Shown in pieces: positions 1-7,276 of a stretch of 23,536 bases of DNA. Each line of letters begins with the position of its first letter. Position 1 is the stretch's first letter. Location of the stretch: positions 1 to 23,536 of the forward strand of contig CALGGJ010000126.1 in NCBI GenBank assembly GCA_937915745.1, given 5' to 3'. A program made the translations under genes and the position numbers. The stretch comes from an uncultured Prevotellaceae bacterium (GTDB taxonomy: Bacteria > Bacteroidota > Bacteroidia > Bacteroidales > Bacteroidaceae). The notes beneath the pieces are model-generated. The model did not search any database. It was given only the letters and a program-made list of their open reading frames with translations, and was not told where the DNA came from.

Positions 1-527
1 TCCCCAATCCTACGGATGGTGAAAGGATATTAATGCTGTATGCAGCAAAGACGAACATCACAAGTGAATCAGAAGCCACTAGTCCGTATATTGAGATTGA
101 AGCCGGATATGGGTATACTTTGTCACTGGATTTGCAACTTTCATCTGATGTATCTACAGGAGTTCCCCTATTCACGCTCTATATGGAAGACGAATACGGA
201 GAGTATAATATGTTTTCACTAAATAAACAGACTACGGAATGGCAGCACGTAGAGATTCCGCTTGTTTTCGCTGGTAATAAAGTTCGGTACAAGCTGCATG
301 GGCATATCGTAACAGGAGGCATTTTTGTTGACAATGTAATGTTGGTTCAAGATGAGGCACCTTCCTCTATTAACCTTTCTACAGCATCACCTTACAACCA
401 AAACAGCACAGTTTACAATGTCAATGGCATCTTTATAGGCAACTTCAAAGATGTTATTGGTACTTTAAAAAGTGGAATGTATATCATCAGGGCAGGCTCT
501 ATCAGCAAAAAACTCATAATACGATGA
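1..527 (+). CDS. Secreted protein, C-terminal part with type-IX-like sorting domain (5' truncated)
   Basis: The frame is open from base 3 to a TGA at 525-527, so the gene starts outside the window. About 174 residues are visible. The first ~110 look like a beta-sandwich (jelly-roll, carbohydrate-binding-like) module: alternating hydrophobic strands ending in GGIFVDNVMLVQDE, a pattern common near the end of such modules in Bacteroidota surface proteins. After a Ser/Thr/Asn-rich linker comes an ~40-residue tail (VYNVNGIFIGNF..., LKSGMYIIRAG, KKLIIR) that resembles type A C-terminal domains of type IX secretion cargo: a strand with N-G, then G-MYI, then a basic end. This fits the sprA gene in the same window. 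What the missing N-terminal part does, such as an enzyme domain, cannot be known from here. The ATG at 33 is internal and unlikely to be the real start. Confidence 0.7.
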   Translation, partial: PNPTDGERILMLYAAKTNITSESEATSPYIEIEAGYGYTLSLDLQLSSDVSTGVPLFTLYMEDEYGEYNMFSLNKQTTEWQHVEIPLVFAGNKVRYKLHGHIVTGGIFVDNVMLVQDEAPSSINLSTASPYNQNSTVYNVNGIFIGNFKDVIGTLKSGMYIIRAGSISKKLIIR

Positions 528-536
528 GAAGGTATA

Positions 537-708
537 ATAAACCCAAATCGGCCGTTAGCGTTTAGATGATTTTAAGTTTATTTTCGAGCAGGTTTTTTGC
601 GGCATTGAAGGAGTAATGGGGGTCCATTATGACTGAAAGGCCGTGAAAAAGATGCCAAAAAGAAAGTTTTCAAAGTGCAAAACAGTCTAATGACCGATTT
701 GGGTTTAT
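537..708. mobile_element. 172-bp MITE-like element with 22-bp terminal inverted repeats
   Basis: Bases 537-558 and the reverse complement of 687-708 match at 20 of 22 positions; both ends begin ATAAACCCAAATCGG. The ~128 bp between them has no convincing coding frame. Long, near-perfect inverted ends around a short non-coding core are typical of a miniature inverted-repeat element or the remnant of a deleted insertion sequence. I see no obvious target-site duplication: the left flank is ...GGTAT and the right flank is GCGAAG.... I do not recognise the parent family with certainty. The element starts 10 bp after the stop of the secreted-protein gene, and its right end overlaps the ATG of the small ORF at 707. 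Confidence 0.5.
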
Positions 709-859
709 GCGAAGATTCTTATCCGCTTTTTGTCTGTTTCTTGGAACACACTCTTTTGCCGGTAATCCCCCTGATAGCAAGACTCGGTACCACCTTCACG
801 AAGTGAATGTCAGTATCGGAGATATAGGGGTACGCTCTAGCTGGAGCCAACGACTATGA
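707..859 (+). pseudogene. Small signal-peptide ORF, possibly a decayed outer-membrane protein gene
   Basis: This is a 50-codon frame from ATG (707) to TGA (857-859). Its first 18 residues, MRRFLSAFCLFLGTHSFA, form a textbook signal peptide: two Arg, a hydrophobic core and a small residue at the cut site. Then follow GNPPDSKTRYHLHEVNVSIG and DIGVRSSWSQRL. The HEVNVSIG stretch resembles the first strand of Bacteroidota beta-barrel proteins. A second frame, open from 828 to the TAA at 963-965, overlaps the end and continues with NDYERSVMSRYGLVVG. A single frameshift near 830-857 could therefore join the two into a longer product. The reading is either a broken remnant of a secreted protein gene or a real 50-residue secreted peptide. 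The start codon lies inside the right inverted repeat of the upstream element, so an insertion may have disturbed the original 5' end. The family link is inferred by eye only. Confidence 0.35.
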
Positions 860-1224
860 ACGCTCTGTGATGAGTCGGTATGGGTTAGTGGTTGGCAGGT
901 GTGGTAGGAGTCACGGCTCGGGTACAGGAATCGCTGAACGAATGGGCCGACGAGTCCTGACCTAACAAATGACAATGCATGAGTTACACATCGGATACAC
1001 TCCTGCGCTCCGCTCCGTCGGTATGACAGGCGGAGAGTTGCCGGATACACTCCTGCGCTCCGCTCCGTCGGTATGACAGGCTTGTCTGCCGGCAGGCAGG
1101 CCATGGTGAGCAAGCTCCCCCTTTGGTGCCTTTGTTTTGACGAAAAGGGGTGGTCGTGCTGCATATTTTGCACGTTACGTCCTGTTTTTTCATCGTCGGC
1201 ACGGGCTTTTCCACGGAAAATACC
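860..1224. other. Gene-poor spacer with GC-rich repeats
   Basis: I find no gene here that I trust. Past the shifted frame that ends at 965, the stretch holds the two 40-bp repeats listed separately, a perfect 10-bp palindrome CTGCCGGCAG at 1086-1095, and low-complexity sequence. The minus-strand frames across this region (about 796-1251 and 984-1214) translate to repeat-derived Arg/Ser-rich sequence, and the two repeat copies read in different frames, so they are probably not genes. Confidence 0.5.
992..1081. repeat. Two direct copies of a 40-bp GC-rich unit
   Basis: Bases 992-1031 and 1042-1081 are identical over 40 bp, with a 10-bp spacer (GGAGAGTTGC) between them. The unit begins CGGATACACTCCTGCG and ends GGTATGACAGGC. 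It contains the internal near-repeat GCTCCGCTCCG. Nothing nearby suggests a coding role. It looks like a dispersed intergenic repeat unit, but one window cannot show whether other copies exist. Confidence 0.8.
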
Positions 1225-1256
1225 TATCTTTGCAGCTGAAATCAGCTGCAAAGATA
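1225..1256. promoter_or_regulatory. Perfect 15-bp palindrome with facing -7-like promoter boxes
   Basis: TATCTTTGCAGCTGA (1225-1239) and its exact reverse complement (1242-1256) are separated by AA. Each arm contains TATCTTTG, which matches the Bacteroidota -7 consensus TAnnTTTG. One box faces right, toward the glycosyltransferase at 1396; the other faces left. The two predicted starts would fall inside the palindrome and the transcripts would cross. I see no convincing -33 TTTG/TTG box at the expected distance on either side, so promoter activity is inference. A transcription-factor operator or an RNA hairpin are the alternatives. Confidence 0.45.
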
Positions 1257-1371
1257 CGAGTTCATTGTGTTTTTTGGGCAGCTGATTTCAGTTGCAAAGA
1301 TACGAGTTCATTGTGTTTTTTGGGCACCGAAACCCGGTGCAAAGATACGGGTTCACCCGTGTCCCCCCAGG
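1232..1371. repeat. Three tandem hairpin units (46, 46 and 48 bp)
   Basis: Units start at 1232, 1278 and 1324. Each opens with a short hairpin, continues GCAAAGATACG(A/G)GTTCA, then a GTG(T)-rich stretch, a six-base T or C run and GG. The hairpin stems are GCAGCTGA/TCAGCTGC (unit 1), GCAGCTGA/TCAGTTGC (unit 2, one G-U type pair) and GCACCG/CGGTGC (unit 3). The arms of unit 3 have changed on both sides and still pair. Unit 3 also has a second perfect hairpin, ACGGGT/ACCCGT, around TC. All three units carry TATCTTTGC on the minus strand. The array ends 24 bp before the glycosyltransferase start, so it lies in that gene's 5' region. Confidence 0.75.
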
Positions 1372-1395
1372 GTAACCGAAAAAAGTGCAAATAAA

Positions 1396-2409
1396 ATGAA
1401 ATACTCTGTCATCATACCTGTGTTCAACCGTCCCGACGAGGTGGAGGAGCTGCTCGGGAGCCTTGAGTCGCAGACGATGCGCGACTTCGAGGTGGTGGTG
1501 GTCGAAGACGGGTCGCAGATTACGTGCAGGGAGGTGGTGGGCAGATACAGTGGCCGCCTCGACATTGCCTATTACATGAAGCCCAACGGCGGTCCGGGGC
1601 CTGCCCGCAACTATGGTGCCGGGCATGCTCGCGGCGACTACCTCATCATACTCGACAGCGACTGCGTGCTGCCGCCCACTTACCTTGAGGTAATCGACAG
1701 CGAGCTCGCGTCGCAGCCGTGCGACGCATTCGGAGGTCCCGACCGTGCCCACGACTCGTTCTCCCCTGTGCAGAAAGCCATAAGCTACAGCATGACCGGC
1801 TTCTTCACCACCGGCGGCATACGGGGCGGAAAGAAGAAGCTCGACAGGTTTTATCCGCGCTCGTTTAACATGGGCATACGCCGCGACGTATTTGCAGCGC
1901 TCGGCGGGTTCAGCCACATGCGGTTCGGGGAAGATATAGACCTGAGCATTCGTATCGTGGGGGGCGGATACTCGTGCCGGCTTATGCCCGACGCATGGGT
2001 GTGGCACAAGCGCCGCACCGACATGGATAAATTCTTCAGACAGGTGTTCAACTCGGGCATCGCACGCATCAACCTCCAGCTGCGTCACCCAGGCAGCATG
2101 AAACCCGTACACATGCTGCCTGCCCTGTTCACCATAGGGACGATACTGCTCGCAGGGGCGGCCCTCGTGCTGCGCCTGACGGGGTCGTCGTGGTGGCTGG
2201 CAGCTATACTGCCCATACTGCTGTTCTGCCTGACAGTATTCACCGACTCGGCCATCAGCAGCCGCAGCGTCGGCATAGGACTGCTGTCGGTGGAGGCTGC
2301 ATGGGTGCAGCTCTACGGCTACGGACTGGGATTTATCAGCGCATGGTGGAAACGTATGGTGATGCACCAGGACGAATACAGTGCTTACGAAAAAACATTC
2401 TATGACTGA
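1396..2409 (+). CDS. Family 2 glycosyltransferase with C-terminal membrane helices
   Basis: The product is 337 residues and probably transfers a sugar from a nucleotide donor at the inner face of the inner membrane; acceptor and donor are unknown. The N-terminal GT-A domain opens MKYSVIIPVFNRPDEVEELL and carries VVVVEDGS (~33-40), the donor-site LDSDC (DSD at 87-89), and the acceptor-side GEDIDL (178-183) followed by WVWHKRRT (201-208), all in the usual order. Two or three hydrophobic segments follow (about 241-260, 266-285 and possibly 292-316), so the enzyme is probably membrane-anchored. The ATG at 1396 was chosen because the domain starts there and the bases before it are A-rich; a GTG at 1267 would add 43 residues translated from the hairpin repeats. 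The stop overlaps the likely radC start by 8 bp, suggesting co-transcription. Confidence 0.85.
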   Translation: MKYSVIIPVFNRPDEVEELLGSLESQTMRDFEVVVVEDGSQITCREVVGRYSGRLDIAYYMKPNGGPGPARNYGAGHARGDYLIILDSDCVLPPTYLEVIDSELASQPCDAFGGPDRAHDSFSPVQKAISYSMTGFFTTGGIRGGKKKLDRFYPRSFNMGIRRDVFAALGGFSHMRFGEDIDLSIRIVGGGYSCRLMPDAWVWHKRRTDMDKFFRQVFNSGIARINLQLRHPGSMKPVHMLPALFTIGTILLAGAALVLRLTGSSWWLAAILPILLFCLTVFTDSAISSRSVGIGLLSVEAAWVQLYGYGLGFISAWWKRMVMHQDEYSAYEKTFYD

Positions 2410-3100
2410 CTCCGACAGCTACATATCGATAAAGAACTGGGCCGAGGCCGACCGTCCGCGCGAAAAGATGATGCGCAGCGGCGAGGCAGCCCTCACCGAT
2501 GCCGAACTGCTGGCCATCCTCATAGGGTCGGGCAGCAGCAGGAAATCGGCCGTGGCACTGATGCAGGAGATACTGAGTGCATGCGACGGACGCCTGTCGG
2601 CACTCAGCCGCATGAGCATAGAAGAGCTTATGAGGTGGAACGGAATAGGCGAGGCCAAGGCCATAACCCTGAAAGCCGCAGCCGAGATAGGACGCCGACG
2701 CGCCCTCGAGAAAGCTCAGGATTACGACACGATTACCAATGCCGCCGACGTGTATCGGCTGATGCACCCACGTATGCAAGACCTGAGACACGAGGAGTTC
2801 TGGGTCATACTGCTGAACAACCAGTCGAAAGTATTGAAGACCGTGAGAATGAGCAGCGGCGGAATCACACAGACAGCAGTGGATGTGAGGATGATACTGC
2901 GCGAAGCACTGCTGTCCGGAGCGACCCGACTGGTGGCCTGCCACAACCACCCGGGCGGCTCAACACGCCCCAGCACCGACGACCGCAACCTCACCCTGCG
3001 CATCAAGGCAGCGGCCGGGCAGGTGGACATACGACTCATTGACCACGTAATCATTACCGACGGAAACTATTACAGCTTTGCAGACAATGGAACAATATGA
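2402..3100 (+). CDS. radC: RadC family JAB/MPN-domain protein
   Basis: The product is 232 residues, a normal RadC length. The N-terminus (ISIKNWAEADRPREKMM) and a helix-hairpin-helix segment (SRMSIEELMRWNGIGEAKAITLK, within 69-91) match the UPF0758/RadC architecture. The C-terminal JAB metalloprotease-like domain carries EEFW (131-134), HNHPGGS (181-187) and STDD (191-194), the His-x-His...Asp zinc-site signature; the usual motif is HNHPSG, here HNHPGG. The family was once linked to DNA repair, but its biochemical role is not settled. The ATG at 2402 is preferred over an upstream GTG at 2381 because it gives the usual N-terminus and a short 8-bp overlap with the glycosyltransferase. Its stop overlaps the next gene by 14 bp, so the two are likely translated from one message. 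Confidence 0.93.
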   Translation: MTDSDSYISIKNWAEADRPREKMMRSGEAALTDAELLAILIGSGSSRKSAVALMQEILSACDGRLSALSRMSIEELMRWNGIGEAKAITLKAAAEIGRRRALEKAQDYDTITNAADVYRLMHPRMQDLRHEEFWVILLNNQSKVLKTVRMSSGGITQTAVDVRMILREALLSGATRLVACHNHPGGSTRPSTDDRNLTLRIKAAAGQVDIRLIDHVIITDGNYYSFADNGTI

Positions 3101-3398
3101 CATAGAAGTCAAGACAGTAGAGATGCTACGCACCGTATTCGACCCCGAAATACCGGTAAACGTGTATGAACTGGGGCTTATATACAAGATAGACGTGACG
3201 GGCGGCTTCAAGGTGAGCATCGACATGACACTCACCGCACCGTCGTGCCCTGCTGCCGACTTTATTATAGAAGACATAAGGCAGAAGGTGGGCAGCATTG
3301 AGGGGGTGAGCGATGTAGAGGTGAACCTCGTGTTCGAACCCGAATGGACAAAAGACATGATGAGCGAAGAAGCCAGGCTCGAGCTCGGAATGATGTAA
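3087..3398 (+). CDS. MIP18/DUF59 family Fe-S cluster assembly factor (SufT/PaaD-like)
   Basis: The product is 103 residues and covers the whole single-domain MIP18 (DUF59) family. Diagnostic stretches are VFDPEIPVNVYELGLIY (about 17-33) and TLTAPSCPAAD (48-58), with the conserved Cys at position 54. Members act in the cytosol in maturation or delivery of iron-sulfur clusters (SufT, PaaD and eukaryotic MIP18 relatives). The ATG at 3087 is chosen over a TTG at 3078. The start lies 14 bp inside radC, in another frame, which points to translational coupling. No suf genes are visible in the window, so the exact branch of Fe-S assembly is inference. Confidence 0.88.
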   Translation: MEQYDIEVKTVEMLRTVFDPEIPVNVYELGLIYKIDVTGGFKVSIDMTLTAPSCPAADFIIEDIRQKVGSIEGVSDVEVNLVFEPEWTKDMMSEEARLELGMM

Positions 3399-3461
3399 GG
3401 GCGTGTCCTCCTCGGGGCTGTCTCCATGAACCCACCTGAAAAGAGAAAAAAAGAAGTCATT

Positions 3462-4229
3462 ATGATATATTTCATCACCGATGCTCATCTTGGCTGCCGA
3501 GCCATCGAGCACCAACGTACAAAAGAACGGAAACTCGTCAGGTTTCTCGACCAGATACAGACTAAAGCCGAAGCCGTATATATGTTGGGCGACATGTTCG
3601 ACTTTTGGTTTGAATATGCCGACGTGGTACCACGAGGCTACACCCGACTGCTCGGCAAAATAAGCGAGCTGACCGACAACGGCATCGAGGTACACTGGTT
3701 TCTGGGCAACCACGACATGTGGACTACCGACTACCTGGAACGTGAGTGTGGAGTAACGGTACACCGCGAGCCATGCCTCATCGAGATCTACGGACGGGAG
3801 TTCTACCTGGCACACGGACACACCATCGACATCGAACCCGACGACTGGCGCACACGACTCATGTTCCGCATATTTGAAAACCCAACCATCCAGCGGATGG
3901 CACGCACCATACACCCACATCTGTTCATCAACTTCGGCCTGGGATGGGCTAAACGCAGCCGAATGAGACATCAGGCAGCCGGAGGCGAAACACCATACAG
4001 AGGCGAAAAGGACGAACTGCTCGTCAAGTTTGCAAAACAATATCTCGTCACGCATCCCACCGTCAACTACTTCCTGTTCGGACACCGACACATCGAACTG
4101 GACCTCATGCTCAGCCACGACTGCCGACTCCTCATACTCGGCGAATGGTACAGCCGGTTCACATACGCAAGATTCGACGGAGAAAACCTCATCATGGACA
4201 ACTATATTGAGGGAGAAACAGAAGTGTGA
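3462..4229 (+). CDS. lpxH: UDP-2,3-diacylglucosamine diphosphatase
   Basis: The product is 255 residues. LpxH is a calcineurin-like phosphoesterase that cleaves UDP-2,3-diacylglucosamine to lipid X and UMP at the inner membrane, the fourth step of lipid A synthesis. All metal-binding motifs are visible in order: DAH (D7, H9), GDMFDFW (D44), GNHD (N83-D85), HGH (H118, H120) and GHRH (H208, H210). The C-terminal half has the helical lid seen in LpxH. The ATG at 3462 gives the classic start MIYFITDAHLG; an ATG at 3426 would add 12 charged residues (MNPPEKRKKEVI) with no clear role. It lies 63 bp after the DUF59 gene and is probably in the same transcript. A general UDP-sugar phosphoesterase is the main alternative, but the motif set favours LpxH. 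Confidence 0.9.
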   Translation: MIYFITDAHLGCRAIEHQRTKERKLVRFLDQIQTKAEAVYMLGDMFDFWFEYADVVPRGYTRLLGKISELTDNGIEVHWFLGNHDMWTTDYLERECGVTVHREPCLIEIYGREFYLAHGHTIDIEPDDWRTRLMFRIFENPTIQRMARTIHPHLFINFGLGWAKRSRMRHQAAGGETPYRGEKDELLVKFAKQYLVTHPTVNYFLFGHRHIELDLMLSHDCRLLILGEWYSRFTYARFDGENLIMDNYIEGETEV

Positions 4230-4233
4230 GGAA

Positions 4234-4335
4234 GATAACGATAACCTTAACCTTAACTATGACGAACACGGATAGCAGGGATGGGCACGGAGGACGATAA
4301 CGATAACCTTAACCTTAACTATGACGAACACGGAT
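4234..4335. repeat. Two direct copies of a 40-bp unit after lpxH
   Basis: Bases 4234-4273 and 4296-4335 are identical over 40 bp and separated by 22 bp. The unit begins GATAACGATAACC, has an internal CCTTAA doublet, and ends GACGAACACGGAT. The similarity extends a few bases to the left (GAGGA before each, with one mismatch). The copies fill most of the 173-bp spacer between lpxH and the glycoside hydrolase. The rest is an AACCTAA-rich run leading to the GH2 start. I see no terminator stem with a T run here and no clear -7/-33 pair. Confidence 0.85.
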
Positions 4336-4402
4336 TACAACCAGTCCGGCCATTAACCTAATCAACCTAATAAACCATTAACCCCACAAACCATTTACAT
4401 AT

Positions 4403-7276
4403 ATGCGATTCACCTACACTTTACTGATAGTTATTTGTCTGACTCTGTCGCACACCGTCAGTGCACAGATAGTTGACCTGAGCGGACAGTGGCAGTTCCA
4501 GATTGACCGTAATGACCTCGGCGAACAAGAGCAGTGGCAGCAAGGCCGTCAGTTAGACGACAACATCACGCTGCCCTCGTCAATGCCCCTGTCGGGCAAG
4601 GGCGACGATATAAGCGTAAACACACGATGGGTGGGAAGTCTCTACGACAGTTCATACTTCTACAATCCATACCTCGAGAAGTACCGTCAGCCAGGCAACA
4701 TGAAACTTACATTTTTCCTCACCCCCGACAAACACTATGTGGGAGTGGCATGGTATCAGCGTGTGGTACATCTCGATAAGGTTGACAAACAAAGCTCGTA
4801 CAACCTGTATCTCGAACGTCCACACATAGAGACCACCCTGTATGTAAACGGCAGGCGGGTGGGTCGTCAAAACAGCCTTGTAGCAGCACACCAGTATGAT
4901 GTGACCGAATATCTGAAAAGGGGCGACAACACCTTCACCATACGCATAGACAACAGGCAAGAAACAGTGAACGTAGGGCAGGACTCACACTCTGTAACCG
5001 ACCAGACACAGGGCGACTGGAACGGTATCGTGGGGCGCATGGAACTCCGGCAGACAGGCCGCACACACATCGCCGACCTTCAAGTGTATCCCGACGTCCA
5101 GGGCCGGCAGGCATTGGTGAAGATGCAAATCGTGGGTAAGCCCAAGACCAAAACCTACATATCATTAGCGGCACGATGCAAAACAAGCAAACAAACGTAC
5201 ATCCACGAGCTTGCGACATTCCACACACTTACGGCCGATACCACACTCGTCGAACTGACGCTCTCTCTTGGAGCCGACATGCAGCTGTGGGACGAATTTC
5301 ATCCCAACCTGTACGACCTCGAGGCATCGGTATCGGTAGGGAAGAAAGATACAGCGGGCCGGCATACGACCTTCGGAATGCGCAAGTTTGAGATACGCGG
5401 CAAGATGTTCTACATCAACGACAGGCAGATACAGCTGCGTGGTACGGTCGAAAACTGCGACTTCCCGCTCACCGGCTTTGCACCGATGGACGTAGATGCA
5501 TGGATGCGTGTATTCAATCGCTGCCGCGAATATGGTCTCAACCACATGCGTTTCCACTCCTATTGCCCACCCGAGGCGGCATTCGAAGCAGCCGACCGCG
5601 TGGGGTTCTACCTGCAACCCGAGGGCCCAAGCTGGCCCAACCACGGAGTGGCTCTGGGCAACGGGCGCGATATCGATACCTACCTGCTCGAGGAAACCAA
5701 GCGCATGGCACGCGACTACGGAAACCATCCGTCGTTCTGCATGTTGGCCTGCGGCAACGAGCCTGCCGGGAGGTGGGTGGATTGGGTCGGACGGTTTGTA
5801 GATTACTGGAAGGCCACCGACCCGCGACGCGTATATACAGGAGCCAGCGTAGGGGGCAGCTGGGCCTGGCAACCCAAGAGCCAGTATCATGTGAAGGCAG
5901 GTGCACGCGGACTTGCATGGGCCTCGAGCCGACCGAATTCGACCGACGACTACAGCCGCACCATCGGTGCGGTGGCCGAGCCTTACGTGAGTCATGAAAC
6001 GGGACAGTGGTGTGCATTCCCCGATTTCGACGAGATTCCGAAATACACAGGTGTGAACAAGGCAAAGAATTTCGAGGTCTTCCGCGACATCCTCAGCGAC
6101 AACAAGATGCAAAGCCGTGCACACCAGTTTCTCATGGCATCGGGCAAACTGCAGGCCCTATGCTATAAATACGAGGTGGAACGAACAATGCGAACTCCAG
6201 AATATGCAGGATTCCAGCTCCTGGCACTCAACGACTACTCGGGTCAAGGTACTGCCCTGGTGGGTGTGACCGATGTGTTTTTCGACGACAAACCCTACAT
6301 GAATGCGGCTCTCTTCCGCGAGTTCTGCTCGCCAATCGTTCCGTTGGCCAAAATCGGTAAGTTTACCTATACGAACGACGAGACATTCCACGCCGACATC
6401 CTGCTCAACCAGTACAGCGATGCACCGCTCACAGACATACGTCCTCACTACACCATAACAAGCGGCAATGCTACTCTGGTCGAAGGCAACCTGCCACCGA
6501 CCGATGCTCCCATAGGTCAGGGCCTTGCACTGGGCAGTATCGACATGACTCTTGCCTCGGTCACCGAAGCACGGAAACTCACACTTACCGTCAGCATACC
6601 TGGCACCGAGGCACGCAACCACTGGGATTTCTGGGTCTATCCGTCGGCAGTCAATCTCGACACGGGCAATGTGTGGGTGAGCACCGACTTCGACGACAAA
6701 GCGCAGGCAGTACTCAAGGGTGGCGGCACCGTGCTGCTCACGGCTGCCGGGCGTGTGACCTACGGAAAAGAGGTGGTCCAGCATTTCCTGCCGGTATTCT
6801 GGAACACCAGCTGGTTTAAGATGCGGCCACCACACACCACGGGCATCTTTGTAGAGAACTCACACCATATATTCGACCTCTTCCCTACCGACTATCACAG
6901 CGACCTGCAGTGGTGGGAACTGGTAAACAAGGCCCAGGTGATGCTCTTCACACAATTTCCAGCCGACTTCCAACCGCTGGTGCAAAGTATCGACACATGG
7001 TTTCTATCGCGCAAGATAGGTATGTTGTTCGAGGCCAATGTGCTGGGTGGGCGGCTTGTCATGACCACCATGGACATTACGTCCGACCTCGACCATCGTG
7101 TAGCTGCACGGCAGATGCGGGCTTCAATCCTGCGATATATGAACTCCGACCGCTTCCGGCCGCAGACGAGCATCGACCCAAAACACATTGCCGACCTCTA
7201 CACGCGTGTGGCTCCGCCGGTAGAGTCGTTCACCAAAGATTCGCCCGACGAGCTGATACCTAAGACCAACCGATGA
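4403..7276 (+). CDS. Secreted family 2 glycoside hydrolase (beta-galactosidase/glucuronidase-like)
   Basis: The product is 957 residues. The N-terminus is a signal peptide (hydrophobic core TLLIVICLTL, likely cut after SHTVSA), so the enzyme should act in the periplasm or at the surface. A GH2 sugar-binding domain covers roughly 25-215 (YVGVAWYQRVVHL; then WNGIVGRMELRQ), followed by an immunoglobulin-like domain and a TIM barrel from about 335. The barrel contains MRFHSYCPPEAAFEAAD, CGNEP with the likely acid/base Glu453, and SHETGQW with the likely nucleophile Glu532. A long C-terminal part (about 650-957) probably holds additional beta domains. The substrate cannot be read from sequence; galactoside, glucuronide and mannoside activities all occur in GH2. 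Its TGA overlaps the ATG of the next gene (ATGA), implying coupled expression. No SusC/SusD pair or regulator sits beside it, so this is not a standard polysaccharide-utilisation locus as far as visible. Confidence 0.85.
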   Translation: MRFTYTLLIVICLTLSHTVSAQIVDLSGQWQFQIDRNDLGEQEQWQQGRQLDDNITLPSSMPLSGKGDDISVNTRWVGSLYDSSYFYNPYLEKYRQPGNMKLTFFLTPDKHYVGVAWYQRVVHLDKVDKQSSYNLYLERPHIETTLYVNGRRVGRQNSLVAAHQYDVTEYLKRGDNTFTIRIDNRQETVNVGQDSHSVTDQTQGDWNGIVGRMELRQTGRTHIADLQVYPDVQGRQALVKMQIVGKPKTKTYISLAARCKTSKQTYIHELATFHTLTADTTLVELTLSLGADMQLWDEFHPNLYDLEASVSVGKKDTAGRHTTFGMRKFEIRGKMFYINDRQIQLRGTVENCDFPLTGFAPMDVDAWMRVFNRCREYGLNHMRFHSYCPPEAAFEAADRVGFYLQPEGPSWPNHGVALGNGRDIDTYLLEETKRMARDYGNHPSFCMLACGNEPAGRWVDWVGRFVDYWKATDPRRVYTGASVGGSWAWQPKSQYHVKAGARGLAWASSRPNSTDDYSRTIGAVAEPYVSHETGQWCAFPDFDEIPKYTGVNKAKNFEVFRDILSDNKMQSRAHQFLMASGKLQALCYKYEVERTMRTPEYAGFQLLALNDYSGQGTALVGVTDVFFDDKPYMNAALFREFCSPIVPLAKIGKFTYTNDETFHADILLNQYSDAPLTDIRPHYTITSGNATLVEGNLPPTDAPIGQGLALGSIDMTLASVTEARKLTLTVSIPGTEARNHWDFWVYPSAVNLDTGNVWVSTDFDDKAQAVLKGGGTVLLTAAGRVTYGKEVVQHFLPVFWNTSWFKMRPPHTTGIFVENSHHIFDLFPTDYHSDLQWWELVNKAQVMLFTQFPADFQPLVQSIDTWFLSRKIGMLFEANVLGGRLVMTTMDITSDLDHRVAARQMRASILRYMNSDRFRPQTSIDPKHIADLYTRVAPPVESFTKDSPDELIPKTNR

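Noticed and set aside
860..960. Possible ribozyme or structured RNA (a TGATGAG motif and short dyads such as CGACT/AGTCG)
   Set aside because: The hammerhead core is incomplete (no GAAA partner) and the stems are four to five pairs, which is expected by chance.
992..1081. CRISPR array
   Set aside because: Only two copies, a 10-bp spacer and no cas genes; the same applies to the other repeat pairs, and the tandem arrays have no spacers at all.
984..1214. Minus-strand 76-codon frame with a CKIC motif
   Set aside because: One CxxC pair is weak evidence. The second half is again repeat-derived sequence, and no promoter with a proper -33 box was seen.
796..1251. Minus-strand 151-codon frame
   Set aside because: It translates the GC-rich 40-bp repeats and the hairpin region; composition is Arg/Ser/His-rich with no domain, and it overlaps repeats rather than conserved sequence.
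1267..1395. N-terminal extension of the glycosyltransferase from a GTG
   Set aside because: The extra 43 residues are a translation of the hairpin array (AKIRVHCVFW repeated), and the family's N-terminus begins at the ATG at 1396.
5165..6835. Minus-strand frames of 319 and 225 codons opposite the GH2 gene
   Set aside because: They lie inside a well-supported GH2 coding region and have the irregular composition of antisense translation.
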